64,000 bases of DNA. It comes from Litorihabitans aurantiacus. GTDB lineage: Bacteria > Actinomycetota > Actinomycetes > Actinomycetales > Beutenbergiaceae. Positions 7,789 to 17,521 of the stretch are shown one piece after another. The notes beneath the pieces are model-generated. The model made no database searches, was not told the origin of the DNA, and saw only the letters and a program-made list of their open reading frames with translations. The position numbers were made by a program, and so were the translations under genes. Numbering within the stretch: position 1 is the first letter of the stretch; each line of letters begins with the position of its first letter. Location of the stretch: positions 3,596,001 through 3,660,000 of the forward strand of contig NZ_BSUM01000001.1 in the NCBI RefSeq assembly GCF_030161595.1, in the 5' to 3' direction.

Positions 7789-10583
7789 CAGGGGGTCTCC
7801 TGTTCTTCGTTGCGTGGGCGCTGGGGGCCGGCGAACTCGCCGCCCATCGCGGGGACTTCCTTCGCCGGTGCGGCTGGCGGTGGCGGCGGCTCCGTGATGG
7901 AGGACGGCGTCGGGGTGGGGGTGCCCTGGTACTCGACCTCGAACGCGAGACGGTCGCGGCCTCGGCTGTCGAACTGCACGCGGCGGGCCTTGACCAGCCA
8001 CGAAAACCGGGTCCCGGGCGTGCCGTGCACGACGAACCCGGCCGACTCGACCTCCTCCGACCACAGGCCACCGTCGGGCCCGTGCGGGGTGAGGAAGACG
8101 GCGCGGCCGACGATCGAAGTCAGCGGCCCGAAGTAGTCCGGCAGCTCCACCGTCACGGTCCCGTCGGGGCCGACGACGGCGGGCTCGTCCGACCAGTACT
8201 CCACGCCGTTGTGCGGCGACTCCGTCGATGCGTGCTTGAGCGACCATCCCTTCTTGACGGGGTGGTCCATGACGAAGTTCTTCGACCCGTTCACCGTGAA
8301 CGCGCCGGACACGTTCGCGTTGCCGCGCAGGTAGGTCCACCCGTTCGCGTCGAGGTGGATGAAGTGGCCGCCGTCCTTGCGGATCACGACCGAGCCGTAC
8401 CCGGAGTTGCCGGAGTTCGCCTCGTAGGTGATCCGGCCGTTCCCGGTGCCGCCGAAGTTCCACGAGCCGTCCGCGTTCACGTAGGTGTTCGTGAGCGCGA
8501 GGCCGTTGTTGTTCCAGGTGGAGATGTCCCAGGAGGAGTTCTGGCGCACCCGCATCCGGGCGTTGTGGAAGTTCGAGGCGGGACGGTTCGCGGCGATGTC
8601 CGCGCCGTCCTCGGTGATCCCGACCGACCCGTGGTTGAAGCCCTGGTTGTAGCCAGCGAGGGCCATGCGCATCTCGCGCTGGCCGGAGGAGGACTGCGAC
8701 CCGCGCTGGGCGTAGATGTGCGCCCAGTTCAGGTCGTAGTTCGCTGCGCCGACGGGGTCGGTGTAGAAGCGGATGTAGCCGCCCCACTCGCCGTTGTAGG
8801 CCCGCAGCCGCGGCCCGTCGTTCGCGGTCCGGAAGCCGCCGACCATCTCGGTGAACCCGGTCGCGGAGTCGAGCCAGAACATCCGGTCGCCGTTGGCGTT
8901 GTAGGCGAGGATGCCGTTGTCGTTGACCTTGACGCCACGGTTCCAGGTGGCCGAGGACTGGATGGTCGCGCCGGTCACCGTCTTGCCGTCGACAGCGGTC
9001 CCCGAGAGCACCGAGGCCGTCACCGAGTTCGCCGCCAGCGCCCGCGTCGTGATCGCGTCAGCAGCGATCTTCGACGCCGTCACGGCGTCCGCGGCAATCT
9101 TCCCTGCGGTGATCGCCTCCGCCGCGATCTTCACCGTGGTGATGGCGTTCGCCGCGATCTTGTCGGCAGTGACCGACGACGCGAGGATGTGGCGAGCGGT
9201 GATCCCGCCGTCGACGATCAGCGAGGGAATGTCCTCGACGACCTCGTAGGAGATGACACGGAGGGTCCCGTTCTGCGCGGCAGGGATGGTCAGCTCGACG
9301 GAGGTCCGGCCCGGCTGCAGGGTGATGACGCCCTCGAGGTAGCCGGTCGCGTTCGCGGCGATCGCTGCGTGGGTGACGTCCGTCTGCTCGTTCCCCAACT
9401 CGATCGTCGGGTTCCCACTCGGGGGCGGGGTCGCGGGCCCTGTCCACGTCACGACCTTCAGCCGGTTCGCGGGGGTCGCGACCGACGGCACGACGCCGAT
9501 GCGGACCCGCACGCGCGTAGAGGTGTCGAGGTAGAACCGGTTCCGCGGCGAAATGCCTCGGGCCCCGGAGGAGTTCGGGATGGTGACTGTTCCCGGGGAC
9601 CCCCAGGTCGAGCCCGCGGGGACGTTCCACTTCGACGGGTCCTGGAGCGAGCTGTCCTCGACAAGGTTGAGCCCGCCTCCGACCAGCAGCATGTCGGTCG
9701 TGATCTTCCGCGCGCGCACGACCTGCACCCACAGCGCGTCGACGACAGCCTGTGCCAGTACCGCCTGGCCGGCGACCGTGAGGGAACCGACGTCGACCGA
9801 CGCGATCGCCGGATGACCGAGCGCCATCTGAGTCCAGGCAGCCCCCGACCACACCCACTGGCCGATCACCACGCGGAACGTGTCGTCGGCGTACTGCCAC
9901 CACAGGTCGCCCACCTGGCCGCCCACACCGGACGGCTCGAACAACGACCGCTGGATACGGTTCTTCCCGTTCGCCGCGAACAGTGCGTCACCGGCAGCGG
10001 TCATCGCCTCCGCGAACCGCTGGTCGAGCTCGCGACCGGTCTCCTCGATCTCGCCACGCACCGCGGTCAGGACCCGGCCCACCTCGGCGGCATCGACTCC
10101 CTCGAGGGTCCGGGCCGTCACCGTCGCCGACGGCAGCGACCGGTTCGGTGCCGGGAAGCCGCGCTGGTCACGAGCGGAGTCGACGGACACCAGTGCGACC
10201 GCCACGACGACGTCGAGGCCCAGGCCGGCCACCACGGCCGCCTCGCCAGGCCCCGCGAGGCGACCCTGGGTGGCCCCGTCGACCAGAACCTCGACGTGAG
10301 AGAAGTCCGACGGCGTCACCTCACCGGGACCGGCCCACAGCCCATCCCACGTGACCGTCACCGACCCCAGCCCCGCCGTCACCGAGGGCGCGGACGGGAC
10401 CGGGGGCGGGGTCGTGTCCCCGACCCACTGCGCCACCCCGTCCGCGCCGATCACGGTCCGGGTACCGTCGTCGCCCCGCGCCACGATCGTGCCCGCGGGA
10501 CGGGTCAGGGACGCCGTCGCGGCGCGCTGCAGGCCGCGCAGGGTCTCCGGGAGGGTGCGGGTCAGGTCGAGTCTGCGAACCAC
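7788..10583 (-). CDS. Tail fibre / minor tail protein with host-binding C-terminus
   Basis: 931 residues. The N-terminal third has a fibronectin-like segment (PSAPSVTAGLGSVTVTWDG) and a helical 'VDAAEVGRVLTAV' region. Residues about 475-530 form heptad-like repeats of the type 'ITADKIAANAITTVKIAAEA', typical of trimeric phage fibres. A Gly/Asn-rich beta region with GNSGYGS and GNG motifs follows. Near residue 775 comes a 'KNFVMDHPVKKGWSLKHASTE' module like the DHP-type C-terminal domain of many tail and surface proteins. The last 40 residues are Pro-rich. Just upstream is the Gp37-like minor tail gene and just downstream the endolysin, so this is the adsorption protein. Confidence 0.85.
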   Translation of the reverse strand: MVRRLDLTRTLPETLRGLQRAATASLTRPAGTIVARGDDGTRTVIGADGVAQWVGDTTPPPVPSAPSVTAGLGSVTVTWDGLWAGPGEVTPSDFSHVEVLVDGATQGRLAGPGEAAVVAGLGLDVVVAVALVSVDSARDQRGFPAPNRSLPSATVTARTLEGVDAAEVGRVLTAVRGEIEETGRELDQRFAEAMTAAGDALFAANGKNRIQRSLFEPSGVGGQVGDLWWQYADDTFRVVIGQWVWSGAAWTQMALGHPAIASVDVGSLTVAGQAVLAQAVVDALWVQVVRARKITTDMLLVGGGLNLVEDSSLQDPSKWNVPAGSTWGSPGTVTIPNSSGARGISPRNRFYLDTSTRVRVRIGVVPSVATPANRLKVVTWTGPATPPPSGNPTIELGNEQTDVTHAAIAANATGYLEGVITLQPGRTSVELTIPAAQNGTLRVISYEVVEDIPSLIVDGGITARHILASSVTADKIAANAITTVKIAAEAITAGKIAADAVTASKIAADAITTRALAANSVTASVLSGTAVDGKTVTGATIQSSATWNRGVKVNDNGILAYNANGDRMFWLDSATGFTEMVGGFRTANDGPRLRAYNGEWGGYIRFYTDPVGAANYDLNWAHIYAQRGSQSSSGQREMRMALAGYNQGFNHGSVGITEDGADIAANRPASNFHNARMRVRQNSSWDISTWNNNGLALTNTYVNADGSWNFGGTGNGRITYEANSGNSGYGSVVIRKDGGHFIHLDANGWTYLRGNANVSGAFTVNGSKNFVMDHPVKKGWSLKHASTESPHNGVEYWSDEPAVVGPDGTVTVELPDYFGPLTSIVGRAVFLTPHGPDGGLWSEEVESAGFVVHGTPGTRFSWLVKARRVQFDSRGRDRLAFEVEYQGTPTPTPSSITEPPPPPAAPAKEVPAMGGEFAGPQRPRNEEQETP

Positions 10584-10599
10584 CGGGGACCGCCCTTCG

Positions 10600-12216
10600 T
10601 CAGTAGCGTGCGTCGACGACGTCGAACTTCAACGTCACGCCCAGCCCTTCCGAGCCGCTCATCGACAGGATGCGGACGGGGTAGGTCCCGTCCGGGATGG
10701 TGGGGAAGTCGCTGATCGCGACCTCGGCTAGGTCGCCGGGCCAGAACGTCCCCAGGGGCGGGTCGCCGTCCGCGCGGACCGTGAGCTCCCACTGCGCCAT
10801 CGGCTCGGGTGCCACGGCGGCGTTCACGTGCGCTTGCACGATCGCCTTGCCCTCCCGGGCCGCGACGGCGTCCTCGTGCGCCTCGGCGTTCGCGACGGCG
10901 GTCTCGGCCGGGCCGACGTCGGCCTGACGGGCCGCGAGGGTGTCCACGCCGTTCTGGATGACGGCGAGCGAGCCCATGAGCGTGGCGACGAGGTCGGCGA
11001 TCCCCTCGGCCTCGGACGCGCGCCAGGCCCCGTCCTTCCAGACCTTCGCGACGGCTGGCGAGGTGGAGGTGTCCACCCACGTGACGCCGTCGTTCTGGTC
11101 CTTCACCGGGGGCGGGGAGGACTGGACCATGACCCAGTCCGCGCCGCCGGTCGTCTTCGTGGCCGAGGCGACCTTCTGCGCGGCCGAGCGGCTCTGCGAC
11201 CGGGCAGTCGCCAGGAACCGCTCAGCCTGCGAGACCGCAGCCTTGGCCCGCTCGAGCGCGCCCTTGGCCGCCTTCGTCGCGTCGACCGCGGCAGCGAACG
11301 CGGGGGTGCGCTCACCGTCCCACGACCCGTTCGCGATGACCCGCTCCACCAGCGGCCACCCGCGCGCCGTCAGCGACAGGTTCTCCGCCTTCGCGGTCAC
11401 GGTGCCCTCGTCCTGGCCCGCGCCGGCCCCGTAGACCCGGTCGGCGCGGAAGTCGGCCGAGACGAGCTGCCGGAACCCGGAGGCGTGACCACCCGGAGCG
11501 GTCGTGGCCCAGGAGTGGTCGCGGTCCTGCCCGATGTAGGGGTCGGCCAGGGTCCCTACGCTCATGCGCCACACCATCCGGTCCGGGCTGACCAGCTCGG
11601 GGCGGAAGGCGATGTCGGGTCCGCCCTCGACGTTCGCGAGCTCGTCCAGCAGGTCGCTGATGGCGAGGTTGGCCAGGTCGAACCCGCGGTAGGTGCGACG
11701 GAAGGACGGGTCATCGACCATCATCGGCAGCGGCTCCTCCGGCGGCAGGAGGATCGGGAGCGCGCCGCCGGGCTTGCTCATCGCGTGCTCGACCAGCCGC
11801 TTGGCGTAGGTCCCCAGCGAGTGGCGCGAGTACCCGAACCACGACGTCGACAGGCTGTCGGTCTCGGCGACCGCGAACCGGCGCTCGAGCAGCGAGGACA
11901 GGGGGCGCAGCGGGAACGTCGTGCCGGCGTAGGTGTCGGCGCGGGGGCCGATGATCCCGGCCACGACGGCACGTTCCTGGAATGCGGCGAGGATGCCGCG
12001 CTTGCCGGGCATGAGGAGGTCGTTGACGTCCTCGACCCGGGTCGGGAGCGCGGCCCACGGGAAGGACAGCGAGGAGAACTCCCCGTCCCCGGTCCCGGTC
12101 TCGCGGCCCTCGGCCGAGGAGTCGCGGACCTTGTGCGACCACGTGAACGGCACGAGCGGGAGCTGCTGCAGGATCGCGCCCGTGGTGACGTCGAAGACGT
12201 GGAGCGACCACGTCAT
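10600..12216 (-). CDS. Minor tail protein (Gp37-like, tail tip)
   Basis: 538 residues, a structural tail-tip component in siphoviruses of actinobacteria. The N-terminal part resembles the ReqiPepy6 Gp37-like / baseplate-hub family (WSHKVRDSSAEGRETGTG, then RPLSSLLERRFAV). A helical insertion (about 300-440) rich in Ala and charged residues includes a coiled-coil-like stretch. The C-terminal part (WPGDLAEVAISDFPTIPDGTYPVRIL) fits a beta-sandwich. It overlaps the gene before it by 4 nt and precedes the fibre gene, the conserved position for such proteins. Confidence 0.8.
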   Translation of the reverse strand: MTWSLHVFDVTTGAILQQLPLVPFTWSHKVRDSSAEGRETGTGDGEFSSLSFPWAALPTRVEDVNDLLMPGKRGILAAFQERAVVAGIIGPRADTYAGTTFPLRPLSSLLERRFAVAETDSLSTSWFGYSRHSLGTYAKRLVEHAMSKPGGALPILLPPEEPLPMMVDDPSFRRTYRGFDLANLAISDLLDELANVEGGPDIAFRPELVSPDRMVWRMSVGTLADPYIGQDRDHSWATTAPGGHASGFRQLVSADFRADRVYGAGAGQDEGTVTAKAENLSLTARGWPLVERVIANGSWDGERTPAFAAAVDATKAAKGALERAKAAVSQAERFLATARSQSRSAAQKVASATKTTGGADWVMVQSSPPPVKDQNDGVTWVDTSTSPAVAKVWKDGAWRASEAEGIADLVATLMGSLAVIQNGVDTLAARQADVGPAETAVANAEAHEDAVAAREGKAIVQAHVNAAVAPEPMAQWELTVRADGDPPLGTFWPGDLAEVAISDFPTIPDGTYPVRILSMSGSEGLGVTLKFDVVDARY

Positions 12217-13127
12217 CCCGCGACCCCGAGATCACGCACCATGAGGACGATGCCGGGGTAACGGCCACCGTCGGAGGCACGGACGCCATATCGCTGGTAG
12301 AACGGGTCACCGTTCACGCGTGCGCGACCGAAGGAGACAGTGTGGCGGCCGGCGCTGACGGCTTGGACGTGGGGCATGTGGTGCGCGGTCCAGTCCTGGT
12401 CGTAGGCCCGCTCGAAGGACGTGATCACGTTCCCCGCGCCGTTGCCGTCCAGGTTGATGTTGAACCGCATCGTGCCGCGGCGGGACGCTCCGACGTCGGT
12501 GCTGACGCACGTGAGGAGCGAGAACTCCAGCAGCCGGTTCGTGGGGACGAAGAACTCCCCGTTGCCCCACGTCTGCCAGTCCTGCCGCGCTGCGAGACCG
12601 TTGTGGGTGTCGACGGCGCGGTGCAGGATGCCGAGCGTCCCGCCGTAGGGGATGGAGTACGGGCGGTCGTTGATCCGGTACGCCGACGAGGTCCGGGTGC
12701 TGTTCGCCGGGACGTGGATGCGCTCGAGCAGCAGCGCACCGGCCGGCAGCGCCGGGTCGGTCGGGGTGCTGTTCGGGGTGCCCTGGACGACGCCGTAGAA
12801 CGCCTGGTTGTTCGGGTCGCCCTTGGTCGGGTCGTTCTGCTTCGCGTAGATCAGGTCCCGCCGAGGCAGGCCCGTGGTCGCTGCGACCGTGAGCGTGGTC
12901 GTCGGCACGGGCGCCAGGACCGCGCCGTCGTCACCGCCACGGGTCATCTGGATCACGCCGAGGTAGACCCGGTAGGTCATCGCCGTCGTGCTCGTCTCCA
13001 CGACCGCGCCCTGCAGGATGCCGGGCGTGCGCAGGGCGTTGTTGATGTGGCGGTCGTCCTGCGGGGTCCGACCGACCGGCTGGCCGTCCTCGTCGAGGAC
13101 GCCTGCGATTCCGATTCCAGTAGGCAC
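12213..13127 (-). CDS. Minor tail protein, putative
   Basis: 304 residues. The N-terminus (GIGIAGVLDEDGQPVGRTPQDDR) and the region 'TTGLPRRDLIYAKQNDPTKGDP' match the general pattern of siphoviral minor tail proteins that follow the distal tail protein. The C-terminal half (about 160-304) is a beta-rich domain that could bind a receptor or decorate the tail tip. It ends with the GTGA-like overlap into the Gp37-like gene. The exact role is unknown; the assignment rests on position and pattern. Confidence 0.65.
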   Translation of the reverse strand: MPTGIGIAGVLDEDGQPVGRTPQDDRHINNALRTPGILQGAVVETSTTAMTYRVYLGVIQMTRGGDDGAVLAPVPTTTLTVAATTGLPRRDLIYAKQNDPTKGDPNNQAFYGVVQGTPNSTPTDPALPAGALLLERIHVPANSTRTSSAYRINDRPYSIPYGGTLGILHRAVDTHNGLAARQDWQTWGNGEFFVPTNRLLEFSLLTCVSTDVGASRRGTMRFNINLDGNGAGNVITSFERAYDQDWTAHHMPHVQAVSAGRHTVSFGRARVNGDPFYQRYGVRASDGGRYPGIVLMVRDLGVAG

Positions 13128-13137
13128 GCGCGTCTCC

Positions 13138-13968
13138 TCAGAGGTAGGTGTCGGTCACGACGGCCTCAGCCCAGCCGTAACCCGCAGAGATGGGGATGAG
13201 GGTGATCGAGGCAGACCCGCCCGCCGGGACCTCCCAGAAGTCCCGGCGGGTCAGGTGCACCGTGCGCAGCCCGCCCGACTGCGTCACCGTCCGGGACAGG
13301 AAGTCCACGACGACCGGGGTGCCGGCGAACACCGGCGCGGAGTAGGTGAGCTCCGAGTCCCCGCTCGTGAGCCGGAACCCCGAGGGAAAGTCGCCACGGA
13401 CCGACACGACCGGGTGGGCCGCCTCGTTCCCGTCGTTGACCAGCACTGCGGTGTTCTGTGCGATCTCGGCCGTCCCGTAGGTGATCGGGTACATCACCGG
13501 GTACTCGAACGCGCCCGCCGCGCCGCCCGTCTGCAGGAAGTGACGACGCTCCTGCCCGAAGATCCGGGGGTCGTGCGCGATCATCTGCAGCGACACCGTG
13601 ACCTGCCGCTCGGAGTGCCAAGTCGTCAGGACCTGCCCGTCGCGACGCACGACGGCGCGCTTCGCACCGGCCGGGGTCTCGACCTCGAGGACCGTGTCGA
13701 CCGTCCGGACCATCCCCTTGAGGGCGTCCAGGCCCGCGACCGCTGCGGCGTGCGACGTCCCGGTCAGGAGGCCGGCCACGACGACCACGCGGGGCGACAG
13801 GCTCGTCACCCCCGGCCACGACCCGTGCGCTCCCGGACGCCGCTCAGCGTCATCCTCAGCGGTAGGGGACCCCCACCAGCCCTCGATGTTCGGGCGGACC
13901 CGGAGAGCCGCGCCCGGGCCGGGGGCGGCGATGTCGACGCCGTCCAGGCGTACTAGCTGAGCCGTCAC
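13138..13968 (-). CDS. Distal tail protein (Dit-like)
   Basis: 276 residues encoded directly after the tape-measure gene (4-nt overlap), the standard place for the siphovirus distal tail protein that joins tube to baseplate. The pattern supports this: an N-terminal beta domain with DALKGMVRTVDTVLEVE and a Q..VSLQMIAHDPRIFGQ segment, the usual 'disk' domain, then a galectin-like C-terminal half (about 150-276). No catalytic motif is present. Confidence 0.75.
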   Translation of the reverse strand: MTAQLVRLDGVDIAAPGPGAALRVRPNIEGWWGSPTAEDDAERRPGAHGSWPGVTSLSPRVVVVAGLLTGTSHAAAVAGLDALKGMVRTVDTVLEVETPAGAKRAVVRRDGQVLTTWHSERQVTVSLQMIAHDPRIFGQERRHFLQTGGAAGAFEYPVMYPITYGTAEIAQNTAVLVNDGNEAAHPVVSVRGDFPSGFRLTSGDSELTYSAPVFAGTPVVVDFLSRTVTQSGGLRTVHLTRRDFWEVPAGGSASITLIPISAGYGWAEAVVTDTYL

Positions 13969-16790
13969 AGCGTCACACCTCCCGGGTCGGCGTCGGTCGC
14001 CTGCTCGAGCAGGCCCTTCACGGCGTATGCCGTCGAAAGGGCGTGCTTGGAGTCGGACACCGTCATGTGGACCACAACGCCGCCGAAGCCGCGCGCGCCG
14101 CCGCCGGGCGAGAGCGCGCCGCCGGCTGCCATCGCCTGCATCCCGAAGGACCGCATGGCCTCAGCGAGGATCGCGCGCGAGCGAGGCGAGCCGTCGTCGG
14201 GGATGTAGAACTCCCGGTGCGTCATCCGGTCGCCCACGATCCGCCAGGTGTTCGGGTCGACCGTCTGCGCGATGGGAGCCATCGGCGTCAGGGTGCCGCC
14301 GCCGGCCATCGGCATCAGGACCGAGCCGTCGTGCTGCATCGACGCGTACCCTGCGCCGCCACCGCCCGCGTTCACGGCGAGGTTCATCCGGATCGTTCGC
14401 CGCGACTGCTCGCTCACGAACCGATCGATGACCTCCTTCGCGTCCGCGGTGTTCGCGTCGATCTCGACCGTCCCGTCCGGCAGCAGCCGCACCTTGGTCG
14501 CGAGACCGTCCACCTCCACTGAACGCTCGTTCGCGTTCGACGAGATGTCCGTCGACTCCGTCTCCGGGATCGCCGAGTACGTGTCGATCAGCGCTCGCGC
14601 CTGGTCCTCAGTGAGGCCCATCGCGGTGAGCTGCTCCTGCAGCGCCTGACGACTCGACTGGTAGCGCTGCGTGAGGGCGTCCTGCCCCTCGCCCGCCGCA
14701 GCCGCCGCGGCGACCTCGTCACCCATCGCCGAGATCGCGCTGCGAATCTGCGACTCGAGCTCCGCACCCGAGGCGGCCGTCGACAGGTTCGCCCCGTCAT
14801 ACCCCTCGAGCGAGAGCTTCGCGCCGTCGGCCGAGTACCCCACCTCGTCGACCGCCGTCGCGAGTCGGAGCGTCGCATCGTGCAGGTAGCCCGAGGTGAT
14901 CTCGGGGTCGATGAAGCCGTTGAACCGCTCCCGGGCGGAGTCGAGCGCGCCCCCGAGGTTGGTGCGCATCTCGTCGGCGGCCTGCTCGGTGCTGGTCTCG
15001 AAGCCGCGCATCCCGTCGGCCATGTCGCGGAAGACCTGCGGGTCGGGTAGGTCCGGTCCCAGGACGCCCAGGAGCGGGCCGAGCAGCGACGCGGACTCAA
15101 GGGTGTCGGCGAACCCCTCCACTAGGTCCGCCAGCGGGCCGGAGACGAAGACGCCGATCGACTCGGTGCCGGCGGCCATGCCCTCGATGACGGCGTCACC
15201 GAAGTCGAACGCGCCGTTGGCGAGACCCTTGAAGAACTCCAGCAGCGGGCCCCGGTTCTGCGAGATCCACTCCGCGCCCTCGGCAAGAGGGTCAGCGAAC
15301 GCTCCCGCGAGAGCGCCCTTGATGCCCTCCGCGGCGACCTCGATGTTCCGCTTCGCGGTCTCGATCTGGGAGGCGTCGTTGGACGCGATGGTGTCGAACA
15401 TCTTCTGCGCGGCACCCTGGACGCCGTTCAGGCCCTCGACCGCGGTGGAGACGTCCATGGCGAACAGGGCGTCGCCGAGGTCCTCCGCCTGGGTTCCGAA
15501 CAGGGCCACGGCGGCGGCGTTGCGCTTGACCGGGTCCTCGATCTCGCGCAGCTTGTCCAGGACGGTGTCGAGTCCCTCGCGTGCGCCGTCACCGCCCTCG
15601 GCGATCTGCTTCGTCATCTTCTCGGCGTTCAGGCCGAGGGTCTTGAACCCCTCCGCGCTGGCCTCCGACCCGTCGGTCGCCCGGATCTGGAACTCCTTGA
15701 GGGCGTCCGCGGCCAGGTCACTGTTGCGCGCACCCGCCCTCAGGCCCTGGTTCACGAGTCCGAGTGCCTGATCACCCGATAGGCCGAGGCGAGAGAACAG
15801 CGCGGGGTACTCGATGAAGGTGTCGAGCAGGTCCTCCTGGGCGTTCACGCCCTCGCGTGCGCCAGCGGCGAGGATGTCGAAGCCCTCCTGGGACGACTTG
15901 ATCAGGCCGGCCCGAAGCATCGTCGTGACGGCCGTCGAGACCGGGGCGACGTCTTCGCCGAGGACGTCGGCGATGCCCGCGAGCGACTCGATGACGCGCT
16001 GCGAGTCGCGGCGCGTGCCGTCGACGTCGAGTAGCCCGCCCTGCAGGGCGACGCGAGCGGTGTCCATGTTCTCGGCTGCCGACTCGCCGTACCCCTGGGT
16101 GTAGGCCTCGGACGCGATCCGGCCGAAGCGGGCGGCGTCCTCCTCGCTGATCCCGGTCAGCGCCTGCAGGCGGTCCTGGCGCACCTCGACCTGCAGCCCG
16201 TCCTGGAACGCCCCGATCAGGCCCTCGACGGCGGCCTCACCGATCTTGGCGACCGCGCCCACGATCGGGATCGTCGCGAGGCCCGCGATGATCCCCTTGC
16301 CGAAGGCGGCACCGCCGGAGGAGCCGCCCTCGTCGAGGGTGTCCTCGGCGTCGTCGGCGAGGTTCTCGACCTCCGACTCGGCGTCGGAGGTGTCGGCGTC
16401 GACCGTCATCGTGGCCCGGGCGCTGCGCAGGCCGTCGAGCGTGCGCTCGGTGCGCTGCAGCTTGTCCTCGGCCTTGGCGATGTCGGCGTCGACCTGTACG
16501 TCCGTGGAGAGCGCGCGGAGGTAGTCGAGCTCCTCGCGGATCTTCTCGGCTCCGGCCTCGGCGTCCTCGATGTCGGACTCGATGCGCGCGACGGTCTTGG
16601 CCGAGACGATCCGCTTCGCGGCCTCCTCGACCTCCTCCATCCCCTCGAGCGCGGGCTTCGCGTTCGCGTTGACCTTCGCCTCGATGGGCTTGCCCTCGAT
16701 GCGCTGACCGGTGGCCTTGATCTCCCGCTCGGCCTTCGCCACCTGCTGGGTGTTGGCCGTGAGGAGGACTTCCAGCTCGGCTGCGCGCAT
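13965..16790 (-). CDS. Tail tape measure protein
   Basis: 941 residues, the longest helical protein of the phage. The N-terminus is a long charged coiled coil (about 1-150: KAEREIKATGQRIEGKP, AKRIVSAKTVARIESDIEDA). A Gly/Ala-rich hydrophobic stretch near 160-180 (FGKGIIAGLATIPIVGAVAKI) and TP901-type central helices follow (ALTGISEEDAARFGRIA; VFGTQAEDLGDALF). The C-terminus is Gly-rich (GGGGAGYASMQHDG) with 'REFYIPDDGSPRSRAILAEAM', frequent at tape-measure ends. The family sets tail length, which 941 residues would put at very roughly 140 nm. It comes right after the frameshifted chaperone pair, as expected. Confidence 0.92.
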   Translation of the reverse strand: MRAAELEVLLTANTQQVAKAEREIKATGQRIEGKPIEAKVNANAKPALEGMEEVEEAAKRIVSAKTVARIESDIEDAEAGAEKIREELDYLRALSTDVQVDADIAKAEDKLQRTERTLDGLRSARATMTVDADTSDAESEVENLADDAEDTLDEGGSSGGAAFGKGIIAGLATIPIVGAVAKIGEAAVEGLIGAFQDGLQVEVRQDRLQALTGISEEDAARFGRIASEAYTQGYGESAAENMDTARVALQGGLLDVDGTRRDSQRVIESLAGIADVLGEDVAPVSTAVTTMLRAGLIKSSQEGFDILAAGAREGVNAQEDLLDTFIEYPALFSRLGLSGDQALGLVNQGLRAGARNSDLAADALKEFQIRATDGSEASAEGFKTLGLNAEKMTKQIAEGGDGAREGLDTVLDKLREIEDPVKRNAAAVALFGTQAEDLGDALFAMDVSTAVEGLNGVQGAAQKMFDTIASNDASQIETAKRNIEVAAEGIKGALAGAFADPLAEGAEWISQNRGPLLEFFKGLANGAFDFGDAVIEGMAAGTESIGVFVSGPLADLVEGFADTLESASLLGPLLGVLGPDLPDPQVFRDMADGMRGFETSTEQAADEMRTNLGGALDSARERFNGFIDPEITSGYLHDATLRLATAVDEVGYSADGAKLSLEGYDGANLSTAASGAELESQIRSAISAMGDEVAAAAAAGEGQDALTQRYQSSRQALQEQLTAMGLTEDQARALIDTYSAIPETESTDISSNANERSVEVDGLATKVRLLPDGTVEIDANTADAKEVIDRFVSEQSRRTIRMNLAVNAGGGGAGYASMQHDGSVLMPMAGGGTLTPMAPIAQTVDPNTWRIVGDRMTHREFYIPDDGSPRSRAILAEAMRSFGMQAMAAGGALSPGGGARGFGGVVVHMTVSDSKHALSTAYAVKGLLEQATDADPGGVTL

Positions 16791-16793
16791 CGT

Positions 16794-17521
16794 CTACCTC
16801 CGCGTCAGGGCTCGCCGCAGGAGCGAGTCGGGGTGGGTGAACAGCGCGAAGATCGCGGTGCGGACCCCGAGCCACGGCCGCGTGAGCACGGCGGGGTCGT
16901 ACAGGTCCAGGTGGTAGATCGCCAGGAGGTCAGCCACGACGAGCCGCCAGTGGGTGACGATCGCGACGAGTGAGTCGTCGACCGCCGGCGGCTGACCTAC
17001 CGGCTGGGCTTCCCCTTGGGCTTCGCGCGGGATCGGCCGGTACTTGCGGTAGAGCGGGACGCCGTTGACGTCGTGGTCGTAGGGGTCGCCGATCCCGAGG
17101 TCGGCGAAGTCCTGCGCCGTCCACTCCGCGATCGGCTTGACGCTTTTCCCGGAGCATCGGCCGCCGCGGCGTCGCGCTCGGGACCCCAGATGATCTCGGC
17201 GGCGGCATCGGCGTACTCCCGGCCGCGCGCCCACACGAGCGTCGCGTACACGCCGACCCGGGACAGGGTGACGGGGTCAATCCCGGCCTCGACGATCTCG
17301 GTGTAGGTCTCGCCGAGCGCAGGGTGGCCGTCGTCGGGGAGGCCGTCGAGGATCTCCATGACCTCGGGCGGCGTGCGCTCCTCGCCGACCTCGAAGCGAA
17401 CCGCCAGCGCCAGGACCAGGCGGGCCTGGGCCACCGAGGGCGGACGCACCACGAAGGTGCGTCCGCCCAGCAGCAGCTCGAGGTTCGGCCTGGCCCACGC
17501 GGCGAAGTCGACCGCGCTCAC
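16794..17521 (-). CDS. Tail assembly chaperone GT (programmed -1 frameshift product)
   Basis: Fusion product formed when ribosomes shift from the upstream G frame into the -1 frame at the heptamer at 17144-17150. The first ~125 residues are those of the G protein; the rest (GKSVKPIAEWTAQDFADLGIGDPYDHDV ... LTRPWLGVRTAIFALF) comes from the downstream frame and ends just before the tape-measure start. Siphoviruses need both G and GT to load the tape measure and recruit tail-tube subunits. The continuity of chaperone-like sequence across the shift and the canonical slip site make this a confident call. Confidence 0.85.
16997..17521 (-). CDS. Tail assembly chaperone G
   Basis: Unshifted product, about 174 residues from a GTG at 17521 that overlaps the major tail protein stop (GTGA). 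The conserved part is SAVDFAAWARPNLELLLGGRTFVV ... PPSVAQARLVLALAVRF, with a short Arg/Ser-rich tail after the slip site. It binds tape-measure protein during assembly in related phages. The tail after the slip site is low complexity, as expected when only the shifted frame is selected for function. Confidence 0.82.
   Translation of the reverse strand: MSAVDFAAWARPNLELLLGGRTFVVRPPSVAQARLVLALAVRFEVGEERTPPEVMEILDGLPDDGHPALGETYTEIVEAGIDPVTLSRVGVYATLVWARGREYADAAAEIIWGPERDAAAADAPGKASSRSRSGRRRTSPTSGSATPTTTTSTASRSTASTGRSRAKPKGKPSR
17144..17150 (-). other. Programmed -1 ribosomal frameshift site G-GGA-AAA
   Basis: In the G reading frame the codons are CCG GGA AAA GCG, so the heptamer G-GGA-AAA fits the X-XXY-YYZ rule exactly. 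Slipping back one base gives GGG AAA AGC and enters the frame that carries the T segment. Position, spacing to the tape measure and conserved biology of siphovirus tail chaperones all agree. Confidence 0.88.

Noticed and set aside
8025-10715. 896-codon plus-strand frame opposite the tail fibre
   Set aside because: Arg/Val-rich shadow of the minus-strand gene; long antisense frames are normal at this GC content.
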